Source: Chitinophagaceae bacterium
GTDB lineage: Bacteria > Bacteroidota > Bacteroidia > Chitinophagales > Chitinophagaceae
Direction of reading: 5' to 3'
Assembly (NCBI GenBank): GCA_003455235.1
Contig: DMRT01000196.1
Coordinates: 1-5,518 of the forward strand
Length of the DNA: 5,518 nt
This document shows, piece by piece, positions 1 through 5,518 of this stretch (positions within the stretch are counted from its first letter, which is position 1; the number at the start of each line of letters is the position of its first letter). The translations under genes and the position numbers were made by a program. The notes beneath the pieces are model-generated. The model did no database searches. It was not told the DNA's origin and was given only the letters and a program-made list of their open reading frames with translations.

Positions 1-3
1 GTT

Positions 4-78
4 CGGGATGTAGCGTAGCCCGGTTATCGCGCCTGGTTTGGGACCAGGAGGTCGCAAGTTCGAATCTTGCCATCCCGA
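4..78 (+). tRNA. tRNA-Pro with anticodon UGG
   Basis: The sequence folds as a complete cloverleaf. The acceptor stem is CGGGATG (4-10) with CATCCCG (71-77), and A78 is the discriminator base. The D stem is GCG (13-15) with CGC (28-30), and its loop carries the GG pair at 22-23. The anticodon stem is CCTGG (32-36) with CCAGG (44-48). The loop TTTGGGA (37-43) places anticodon TGG at 39-41, which reads proline CCA and, by wobble, other CCN codons. A five-base variable loop (49-53) precedes the T arm GCAAG/CTTGC (54-58, 66-70) with loop TTCGAAT. The 3' CCA is not encoded (CAG follows A78), so it must be added by the CCA-adding enzyme. Only three bases of upstream sequence are visible, so its promoter and any tRNA neighbour cannot be judged. 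Confidence 0.97.
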
Positions 79-91
79 CAGCATAACCCAG

Positions 92-126
92 GCCCTTCGA
101 TTTATGTCGAAGGGCTTTTTGTTTTT
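92..126 (+). terminator. Intrinsic terminator after tRNA-Pro
   Basis: A perfect 9-bp stem, GCCCTTCGA (92-100) with TCGAAGGGC (107-115), encloses a six-base loop TTTATG. It is followed directly by T5, a G and T5 (116-126). This is a textbook Rho-independent terminator 13 bases after the tRNA ends. It should separate tRNA transcription from the catabolic genes that start at 204. There is no A-run before the stem, so it probably works in one direction only. Confidence 0.93.
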
Positions 127-203
127 ATATGCCTCCCGATTTCAGCCCTTAATCCAACCAGTCTCATTTATTTTCTTTAATTTATGGTTCAATAATCTTG
201 CAT
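127..203 (+). other. A/T-rich leader before the first catabolic gene
   Basis: This 77-base stretch lies between the tRNA terminator and the start codon at 204, and it must hold the promoter if the operon begins here. It is T-rich, as Bacteroidota upstream regions often are, and has no Shine-Dalgarno sequence close to the ATG. The best match to the Bacteroidota -7 motif TAnnTTTG is TAATCTTG at 193-200, but it lies too near the start codon to be convincing. A three-codon ORF (ATG at 184 to TAA at 195) ends eight bases before the true start and is probably chance. No operator palindrome or riboswitch-like fold is apparent. Confidence 0.5.
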
Positions 204-1661
204 ATGAAATACAGTCCGATTAAAAATTACATCAACGGGCAATTTGTTGAGTCTTCTTCTTCCCGCACCATGGAAGTAATCTCTCCGGTGGATGGCAACC
301 TGCTTTCCACCGTTCCAATGTCATTAGCCAAAGACCTGGATGCTGCCGTGAAGGCAGCAAAAACTGCTTTTCCGGCCTGGAGCCGAACGCCTATCAAAGA
401 AAGAGTACAGATATTCTTCCGGTATAAAACCCTGCTGGAAAGGCACCTGAAAGAACTGGCTGAATTGTGCAGCGAGGAAAACGGGAAGACCTATGGTGAG
501 TCTGTAGCAGAAATAGAAAAATGCATTGAATTGACCGAGTTTGCTACCTCATTGCCGCAACTGGTAACCGGCGAAGTGCTGGAAGTAAGTAAGGGGGTGG
601 AATGCCGGACCGAACATGTACCACTTGGCGTAGTGGCTTCTATTGTTCCATTCAATTTTCCGGCCATGGTTCCCAACTGGACGATACCGAATGCCATTGC
701 GTTGGGTAATTGCATGATCATTAAACCATCCGAAAAAGTTCCATTGAGTTGCGGGAGATTGGCTGAACTATTAAAAGAAGCCGGTTTGCCTGATGGGGTT
801 TTTAATATTGTTCATGGTGATGTGGAGATCGTGGAAGCCATCTGCGATCATCCCGGTATAGAAGCCGTGTCCTTTGTTGGTTCCACCAAGGTGGCCAAGA
901 TCGTTTATCAACGTTCAACATCAAATTACAAGAGATGCCTGGCCCTCGGCGGCGCCAAGAATCACCTGATGGTATTGCCCGATGCCAAACCGGAAATGAC
1001 GGCACAGAATGTGGCTGCATCCATGAGCGGCTGCGCCGGTCAGCGTTGTATGGCTGCCAGTGCCATGGTGGCGGTGGGGGAGGTGGATCACATCATCAGT
1101 AAAATTTGTGATGAAGCAAGAAAAATTGTTCCCGGGGAAAACCTCGGTGCGGTGATCAGTAAAGAATCAAAAACGAGGATAGAAGGATACATTACCGAAG
1201 CAGAAAAGAACGGTGCCAAAATATTGGTGGACGGACGGAATGCGAAAGTGAAGGGGAAAGAAAATGGTACCTATGTTGGTCCGACCGTGATCGACTATGT
1301 TAAGCCGGAGATGAGTGTTGCCAAAGAAGAAATATTCGGACCCGTGATCTCCATCATGCGAACCAACACGGTGGATGAGGCGCTGGCAATCGAGAATGCA
1401 AACCCCTATGGCAATGCCGCATCCGTGTTCACCCAGAACGGCGGCATGGCCCGTTATATCATCGACCGGGCCAGTGCCGGAATGATCGGCGTGAATGTAG
1501 GTGTGCCGGTACCGAGAGAACCCTTCTCTTTCGGCGGATGGAATGAAAGTAAGTTCGGTGTGGGAGATATTACAGGCAAGAGTTCGATTGAATTCTGGAC
1601 CAAATTAAAAAAATCAACCACCAAATGGAACCCGGAGGCGGGCGTGAACTGGATGAGTTAA
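204..1661 (+). CDS. mmsA: CoA-acylating (methyl)malonate-semialdehyde dehydrogenase
   Basis: This cytoplasmic NAD-dependent enzyme of the aldehyde dehydrogenase superfamily converts methylmalonate semialdehyde to propionyl-CoA, or malonate semialdehyde to acetyl-CoA, releasing CO2 and NADH. At 485 residues it has the usual MmsA/IolA length. Visible landmarks are PFNFP with oxyanion residue N151, KPSE at 174-177 and FVGST at 224-228 in the NAD fold, and GQRCMA with catalytic C282 preceded by R281. The family mark LGGAKNH (248-254) is preceded by A247, where hydrolytic ALDHs carry the general-base Glu; this loss is expected in enzymes that transfer the acyl group to CoA. EEIFGP is at 375-380, and the GWNESKFG tail motif is also typical. 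The ATG at 204 is chosen over the in-frame TTG at 198 because MKYSPIKNYINGQF matches the family N-terminus. Beside an aminotransferase and a dihydropyrimidinase, its likely role is to finish beta-alanine (and 3-aminoisobutyrate) breakdown. An inositol or valine role is less likely here. Confidence 0.93.
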   Translation: MKYSPIKNYINGQFVESSSSRTMEVISPVDGNLLSTVPMSLAKDLDAAVKAAKTAFPAWSRTPIKERVQIFFRYKTLLERHLKELAELCSEENGKTYGESVAEIEKCIELTEFATSLPQLVTGEVLEVSKGVECRTEHVPLGVVASIVPFNFPAMVPNWTIPNAIALGNCMIIKPSEKVPLSCGRLAELLKEAGLPDGVFNIVHGDVEIVEAICDHPGIEAVSFVGSTKVAKIVYQRSTSNYKRCLALGGAKNHLMVLPDAKPEMTAQNVAASMSGCAGQRCMAASAMVAVGEVDHIISKICDEARKIVPGENLGAVISKESKTRIEGYITEAEKNGAKILVDGRNAKVKGKENGTYVGPTVIDYVKPEMSVAKEEIFGPVISIMRTNTVDEALAIENANPYGNAASVFTQNGGMARYIIDRASAGMIGVNVGVPVPREPFSFGGWNESKFGVGDITGKSSIEFWTKLKKSTTKWNPEAGVNWMS

Positions 1662-1668
1662 GTAGCAG

Positions 1669-2358
1669 ATGTTTATGAAAAGAAATTCTTTTGTAATAGT
1701 CTTTTTGTGCTCTTTTTATTTTTCTCCTTGCCAGGATCGGGATTGGCAACAGATTCGTATAGATTCGATACTTACGGTTTCCTTGCCCCGAAACGTTACA
1801 AGCTTTGATACTGCATTTCTTAAAAATGGGAAAAGCTTCAATACCCGGGTGTTTAAAGCCAGTACTGAATATTCTCATATTGGAGTAACGGTAACACAGA
1901 CTGATCTGAATGTGAATCCATACGATTATGCGTCAACAAGGGAAACCTACGAAGGAGTAAAGTATGGATTAAGCAAAAATGCAACGTCGCAGGGATTTTA
2001 TGTGGATATAAAAGACACGCTGGTTAATACTGTTAAGGGATTCGTTGCAAGTTTTTATGCAGATAGTTCCAGGCGTACATTAAGCAGGGTTGTCTGCCTT
2101 TTTTGCGTTAATACACTTACCTACTCAGTTGTAGCAGCGCCTGCTGAAGATAAAGTAGCAGAATGCCGTACAGATTTGATGAAGCTGTTGCGTTCAATCC
2201 GTTTCAGTAAGAAGCAGATATTGAAAAACGCTCCTGCTGCTGATTCATTATCTTCTTCATTTTCGGAAGGGCAGAAGCTTGGAGAATTATTAGGACCCAT
2301 ACTGTTGGTTGCTGGACTTGTAATCTTCTTTGTTTATAAAAGCAGGAAGAGGAAATAA
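1669..2358 (+). CDS. Unrecognised exported protein with a C-terminal membrane anchor
   Basis: I do not recognise this 229-residue protein. Its N-terminus (basic MKRN, then a hydrophobic stretch to about residue 20) looks like a signal peptide. C21 follows FSP, which is not a normal lipobox, so lipidation is doubtful. Residues 25-180 form one extracytoplasmic domain with a ...VSLP... start and a closing LLRSIRF segment. This recalls, only loosely, the PsbP/DcrB-like alpha/beta fold. There is a CLFC motif (C143, C146) plus C166. A Ser-rich linker (about 188-200) leads to a transmembrane helix (about 208-223) and the basic tail KSRKRK, giving a periplasmic domain tethered to the inner membrane. 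It starts seven bases after mmsA stops; a second ATG at 1675 gives MKRN and is equally plausible. Sampled rows are 33-42% G+C (20, 22 and 25 of 60), against 42 of 60 in one mmsA row. Nothing links it to pyrimidine breakdown except position. Confidence 0.8.
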   Translation: MFMKRNSFVIVFLCSFYFSPCQDRDWQQIRIDSILTVSLPRNVTSFDTAFLKNGKSFNTRVFKASTEYSHIGVTVTQTDLNVNPYDYASTRETYEGVKYGLSKNATSQGFYVDIKDTLVNTVKGFVASFYADSSRRTLSRVVCLFCVNTLTYSVVAAPAEDKVAECRTDLMKLLRSIRFSKKQILKNAPAADSLSSSFSEGQKLGELLGPILLVAGLVIFFVYKSRKRK

Positions 2359-2391
2359 TCTTAACTTAACATACTGGCAAAAAAATAATTT

Positions 2392-3735
2392 ATGAGTACA
2401 AAAACAATTTCCGAATCCGCAGCCATCATCCAGGACGCCCAGGACTATACCCTGTTCAGCTGGAGCAAGCAAAAAGGCACCAACCCCATCGCCGTAAAGC
2501 GTGCGGAAGGAGTTTACCTGTATGACTATGACGATAACCGTATCATTGATTTCTCCAGCGGGCTGATCAATATGAACATCGGCCATGGCAACCAGCGCAT
2601 CACCGAAGCGGTGGTTAGGCAGATGCAGGAAGTGGCGTATGTAACGCCCAGTTGTGTTACAAAGGCACGGGCCGACCTGGGAAAAAAACTGGCAGAAATA
2701 TGTCCGGGTAATCTTAATAAATCTTTCTTCACCCTGTGCGGTGCCACATCTATTGAGAATGGGATTAAACTGGCAAGATTGTATACCGGGCGTCATAAAA
2801 TATTAACGAGGTACCAGTCGTACCACGGCGCCACCATGGGTGTGATATCCGCCGGCGGTGATCCACGGAAATTACCGGTAGATGCACAGCAGGCACCCAA
2901 CTTTGTACACGTTGATCTGCCCAATTTGTACCGCTGGGAATACGGCGAAGAAAACCTGTTGAAAGAAGCAGTCGCTCAACTGGAACGAGTAATTGCCTAT
3001 GAAGGCCCGAATAATATAGCTGCTGTTCTGCTGGAAGGAGAATCGGGAACCTCCGGTTGTTTGCAATATCCCAAAGGCTACCTGAAGGCAGTAAGAGAAA
3101 TAACAAAGAAACACGGCATATTAATTATCATCGATGAAGTGATGAGCGGCTTTGGCAGAACAGGTCAGTGGTTCGGATTCCAGAACCATGATATTGTTCC
3201 CGACATGATTGCCATGGCGAAGGGACTTACCTGCGGTTACCTGCCCTTTGGTTGTTTGCAGGTAAGTGAAAAAATTGCTGCCAGGTACGATGACGCAGTA
3301 ATGCCGCTGGGCTTAACCTATTCGGCCCATGCCGTTTGCTGTGCCGCTGCGCTGGAAACAATAAAAGTATACGAGGAAGACGGGTTGATAGAAAATGCCA
3401 GGGCCATGGGGAAATACATGGAAGAGCAGGTGGAAAAACTGAAAGCAAAACATCCTTCCATTGGTGATTTCAGGAATACCGGATTGCTGGGCTGTATTGA
3501 ACTGGTGAAGAACCGGAAAACGAAAGAACCCATGGCACCCTTTAACGCCAAACCTGAAGAGATGACCGTGATGAATAAAGTGGCAGCCAAAATAAAAGAA
3601 CTGGGTATGTATACATTCGTACGGTGGAATTATATCTTTTGTGCACCGCCGCTGATCGTTACCAAAGAACAGATCGATGAAGGACTTGCCATTATCGGTG
3701 AAGCGATCAAAATAGCAGACGAAAATACCAATTGA
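2392..3735 (+). CDS. Class III PLP aminotransferase, probably beta-alanine specific
   Basis: This 447-residue fold-type I, class III aminotransferase probably moves the amino group of beta-alanine (or 3-aminoisobutyrate) to a 2-oxo acid, giving malonate or methylmalonate semialdehyde in the cytoplasm. The PLP site is complete: SYHGATMG (143-150) with Y144 stacking on the cofactor, IIIDEVMSGFGRTG with D248 contacting the pyridine nitrogen, MAKG with Schiff-base lysine K277, and GLTYSAH with T309 for the cofactor phosphate. The early glycine-rich loop reads CGATSIENGIKLAR (116-129 region) rather than the common GSEAxExAIKLAR form. R411 in the tail before the APPLIVT motif is a candidate carboxylate contact. 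The start ATG follows an A-rich leader (AAAAAAATAATTT) 33 bases after the previous gene. Substrate is inferred from the neighbouring mmsA and dihydropyrimidinase; the sequence alone would also allow taurine-, beta-alanine- or GABA-type specificity, and databases often label such proteins aspartate aminotransferase family. Confidence 0.9.
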   Translation: MSTKTISESAAIIQDAQDYTLFSWSKQKGTNPIAVKRAEGVYLYDYDDNRIIDFSSGLINMNIGHGNQRITEAVVRQMQEVAYVTPSCVTKARADLGKKLAEICPGNLNKSFFTLCGATSIENGIKLARLYTGRHKILTRYQSYHGATMGVISAGGDPRKLPVDAQQAPNFVHVDLPNLYRWEYGEENLLKEAVAQLERVIAYEGPNNIAAVLLEGESGTSGCLQYPKGYLKAVREITKKHGILIIIDEVMSGFGRTGQWFGFQNHDIVPDMIAMAKGLTCGYLPFGCLQVSEKIAARYDDAVMPLGLTYSAHAVCCAAALETIKVYEEDGLIENARAMGKYMEEQVEKLKAKHPSIGDFRNTGLLGCIELVKNRKTKEPMAPFNAKPEEMTVMNKVAAKIKELGMYTFVRWNYIFCAPPLIVTKEQIDEGLAIIGEAIKIADENTN

Positions 3736-3814
3736 GCAATTTGAAGATTTGGTGATTTGGAAATGAAATATAGCCTCCTCACCAAATTATCAAATCAGCA
3801 CATCACCAAATCTT
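3736..3814. repeat. Intergenic inverted repeat of phased 8-base units
   Basis: The gap between the aminotransferase stop and the transporter start is almost wholly built of 8-base units. The left arm reads GCAATTTG, AAGATTTG, GTGATTTG (3736-3759), each ending ATTTG. The right arm reads CAAATTAT, CAAATCAG, CACATCAC, CAAATCTT (3783-3814), mostly beginning CAAAT. Bases 3744-3759 pair with 3799-3814 at 15 of 16 positions; the single mismatch is T3757 opposite C3801. The loop is 39 bases. A second, shorter pairing is possible between ATTTGGTGA (3747-3755) and TCACCAAAT (3779-3787). No T-run follows, so it does not look like an intrinsic terminator. Similar ATTTG/CAAAT hairpin repeats are, to my recollection, scattered between genes in Chitinophagaceae and related genomes, but I could not search for further copies. 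Confidence 0.8.
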
Positions 3815-3820
3815 GCTTTA

Positions 3821-5263
3821 ATGCACCAAAACCAAACTGACTCTTCCCTCTACAACGAAGACCTGGCTCCTGTTCCTGCCGAAAGGCGCAAATGGCGCAC
3901 CTGGAACTATGCAGCACTATGGATCAGTATGAGCCTTTGTATTCCCACCTATATGCTGGCCAGCTCACTTATTGGTGGTGGTATGAACTGGTGGCAGGCT
4001 ATCCTCACCATTTTCCTCGGTAATAGTATTGTACTGATCCCGATGATATTGAACGGTCATGCGGGTGCCAAATACGGAATTCCCTTTCCTGTTTTTGTTC
4101 GGGCCAGTTTCGGAACAAAAGGGGCCAATATCCCGGCTATGCTGCGGGCTATTGTTGCCTGTGGATGGTTCGGCATCCAGACCTGGATCGGTGGTGCCTC
4201 ACTCTACAATATATTGCGTGCCTGGAACCCTTCATTACCCGAGATCGACAGCAGTTCTTTATTCCCACAGGCATTGCCGATGCTTTGTTTTTTCATTTTC
4301 TGGGCATTGAATATGTATATTATTTACCTGGGGGTTGACAGTATTAAAAAATTGCTGGTGTTTAAAGCATTCTTCCTGCCCATTGCTGCATTGGCACTTT
4401 TAATTTGGGCCATTGTTGCTGCAAAAGGACTGGGGCCAATTCTGGATCAACCCTCGAAGTTCACCTCAACCGGTAATTTCCTGAATTATTTCTTCCCGGC
4501 ACTTACCGGCATGGTGGGTTTCTGGGCAACACTGTCGTTGAACATCCCCGACTTTACCCGCTACGCCCGGTCGCAGAAAGCACAGATCAACGGGCAGATC
4601 ATCGGGCTCCCGCCTTCCATGACTTTCTTTGCCTTTGTGGGGGTGATCGTCACTTCCGCAACTGCCATCATTTATGGAAGCACTGAGTGGGACATTGTGA
4701 AGCTGGCGGGTAAGTTTGAAAATAAACTGATGGTAACCTTTGCCATGGCCGGTATCATCATTTCCACGCTGGCAACCAATATTGCTGCGAATATTGTAAG
4801 TCCGGCCAATGATTTCTCCAACCTGTCGCCCGGAAAAATAAATTTCCGCACCGGTGGATACATCACCGGCATCATTGGTATACTTATCTTTCCCTGGAAA
4901 CTGATTGCCGATCCCAATGGTTATATTTTTACCTGGCTCATTGCATACTCAAGTTTACTCGGGCCGGTAGGCGGCATTATGATCGCCGATTATTATTTTA
5001 TCCGCAGGCAGCAACTGGTGGTGGATGAATTATACCGGCACAACGGACGGTATTTTTTCAGCAATGGGTTTAATAATGCCGCTATCCTGGCGTTGCTGGT
5101 TGGTATTGTACCAAATATCCCCGGGTTCCTGCTGCAGGTAAAATTAATTTCAGCCACAACCTTTCCTGCATGGATATCTCACCTGTACAATTATGCCTGG
5201 TTCGTAGGCTTTTTTGTGAGCGGGATTGTGTATATTGTATTGATGAGAAACCGTAACCATTAA
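3821..5263 (+). CDS. NCS1-family nucleobase/hydantoin-type cation symporter
   Basis: This 480-residue inner-membrane protein has about twelve predicted transmembrane helices (roughly from residue 30 to 476), the usual size for the nucleobase-cation symporter-1 family (Mhp1, PucI, CodB relatives). It opens with the family signature LAPVPAERRKWRTWNYAALW (15-34). Binding-site residues of the hydantoin carrier Mhp1 can be matched by pattern: GWFGIQTW gives W116 and Q120 (Mhp1 W117, Q121), GFWATLSLNIPDFTRYA gives W235 (Mhp1 W220), and TNIAANIVSPAND gives T319, N320 and N324 (Mhp1 T313, N314, N318). A sodium- or proton-coupled import of a uracil, thymine, dihydropyrimidine, hydantoin or allantoin type ligand is expected. 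Position between the aminotransferase and dihydropyrimidinase genes favours a pyrimidine. The ATG at 3821 is taken because it leaves a normal short cytoplasmic N-terminus; no Shine-Dalgarno is visible, and the hairpin repeat ends six bases upstream. Confidence 0.92.
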   Translation: MHQNQTDSSLYNEDLAPVPAERRKWRTWNYAALWISMSLCIPTYMLASSLIGGGMNWWQAILTIFLGNSIVLIPMILNGHAGAKYGIPFPVFVRASFGTKGANIPAMLRAIVACGWFGIQTWIGGASLYNILRAWNPSLPEIDSSSLFPQALPMLCFFIFWALNMYIIYLGVDSIKKLLVFKAFFLPIAALALLIWAIVAAKGLGPILDQPSKFTSTGNFLNYFFPALTGMVGFWATLSLNIPDFTRYARSQKAQINGQIIGLPPSMTFFAFVGVIVTSATAIIYGSTEWDIVKLAGKFENKLMVTFAMAGIIISTLATNIAANIVSPANDFSNLSPGKINFRTGGYITGIIGILIFPWKLIADPNGYIFTWLIAYSSLLGPVGGIMIADYYFIRRQQLVVDELYRHNGRYFFSNGFNNAAILALLVGIVPNIPGFLLQVKLISATTFPAWISHLYNYAWFVGFFVSGIVYIVLMRNRNH

Positions 5264-5279
5264 AGAAAGTAATTGCTAT

Positions 5280-5518
5280 ATGTCTGTCCTCATAAAAAAT
5301 GCTCACATTGTTGGCGCCGCCGATGATTATACCGGTGATATCTTCATACAGGGAGAAAGTATTGCTGCCGTTGGAAAGAACCTCGATGTTAAGGCAGATA
5401 AAGAAATTGATGCAACAGGCCTGATCGCTTTTCCCGGTTGTATCGACCCGCATGTACACCTGGAAATGCCTTTCATGGGCACCTTCAGCAGCGATAATTA
5501 CGAAACCGGTACCCGGGC
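5280..5518 (+). CDS. Dihydropyrimidinase, N-terminal part, cut by the window end
   Basis: Seventy-nine complete codons are visible from the ATG at 5280 before the window ends; the family is usually about 460-480 residues, so most of the gene is missing. The enzyme is a cytoplasmic, zinc-dependent amidohydrolase that opens 5,6-dihydrouracil or dihydrothymine to the N-carbamoyl-beta-amino acid. The visible part shows the small N-terminal beta domain (SVLIKNAHIV, then GDIFIQGESIAAVG, then EIDATGLIAFPG). The first metal-binding motif follows, DPHVH with H58 and H60, leading into LEMPFMGT and the SSDNYETGTR segment typical of dihydropyrimidinases. A D-hydantoinase label would be hard to exclude from this part alone; the LEMPFMG form and the aminotransferase/mmsA neighbours favour dihydropyrimidinase. 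It starts 16 bases after the transporter stops. The bridging carboxylated lysine and later ligands lie outside the window. Confidence 0.9.
   Translation, partial: MSVLIKNAHIVGAADDYTGDIFIQGESIAAVGKNLDVKADKEIDATGLIAFPGCIDPHVHLEMPFMGTFSSDNYETGTR

Noticed and set aside
184..195. Three-codon upstream ORF (Met-Val-Gln-stop) in the mmsA leader
   Set aside because: It is too short to show anything coding, and such ORFs arise often by chance in A/T-rich leaders; no attenuator-like hairpins surround it.
193..200. TAATCTTG as a Bacteroidota -7 promoter element for mmsA
   Set aside because: It matches five of the six fixed positions of TAnnTTTG, but transcription would begin at about the start codon, and I see no good TTTG -33 element at the right distance.
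38..223. Possible small protein gene of 61 codons
   Set aside because: It runs through the tRNA and its terminator hairpin and overlaps the mmsA start, so it is not a credible gene.
1726..1731. Lipoprotein cleavage site before C21 of the small membrane protein
   Set aside because: The residues before the cysteine are Phe-Ser-Pro; proline at -1 does not fit a lipobox, so an ordinary signal peptide is the safer reading.
2290..2796. Minus-strand ORF of 168 codons with several cysteines
   Set aside because: It lies antisense across the end of the membrane-anchored gene and the start of the clearly real aminotransferase, and its protein has no recognisable domain; it is a shadow.
3744..3814. The hairpin as an intrinsic terminator after the aminotransferase
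   Set aside because: The stem is A/T-rich, the loop is long (39 bases) and no T-run follows the right arm, so efficient termination is not expected.
194..3816. Shared AATCTTGC just before the starts of mmsA (194-201) and the transporter (3809-3816), as a possible common signal
   Set aside because: The same 8-mer also occurs inside the T arm of the tRNA (63-70), the second copy is part of the hairpin repeat, and the spacing to the ATG differs (2 and 4 bases). Chance is the simpler explanation.
5082..5459. Minus-strand ORF of 125 codons at the right edge
   Set aside because: It is antisense to the transporter C-terminus and the dihydropyrimidinase N-terminus, both of which are strongly supported on the plus strand.

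Overview
The window looks like part of a Bacteroidota genome, possibly the Chitinophagaceae. The signs are protein style, the absence of clear Shine-Dalgarno sequences before the start codons, short A/T-rich leaders, a tRNA whose 3' CCA is not encoded, and an A/T-rich hairpin repeat of phased ATTTG/CAAAT units between genes. This placement is inferred from pattern; no ribosomal or other marker gene is present.

Layout, all on the + strand: a tRNA-Pro(UGG) with a strong intrinsic terminator (4-126); a 77-base leader (127-203); a CoA-acylating (methyl)malonate-semialdehyde dehydrogenase (204-1661); a small unrecognised protein with a signal peptide and a C-terminal membrane anchor (1669-2358); a class III PLP aminotransferase (2392-3735); an 85-base gap filled by the inverted repeat (3736-3820); an NCS1-family nucleobase/hydantoin-type transporter (3821-5263); and the start of a dihydropyrimidinase (5280 to the window edge). 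Gaps between the protein genes are 7, 33, 85 and 16 bases. No convincing terminator lies between them, so they probably form one transcription unit.

Together the genes fit the reductive catabolism of uracil and thymine. The transporter would bring in the pyrimidine or its reduced form, and dihydropyrimidinase would open the dihydropyrimidine ring. The aminotransferase would turn beta-alanine (or 3-aminoisobutyrate) into malonate (or methylmalonate) semialdehyde, and the dehydrogenase would convert that to acetyl-CoA (or propionyl-CoA). Two expected steps are not in the window: dihydropyrimidine dehydrogenase (PreT/PreA) and beta-ureidopropionase. They most likely lie downstream, where the sequence stops.

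Most of this is a recognisable catabolic operon. The two parts that known families do not readily explain are the small membrane-anchored gene inside the operon and the phased hairpin repeat before the transporter gene. I see no CRISPR array, insertion sequence or phage gene.
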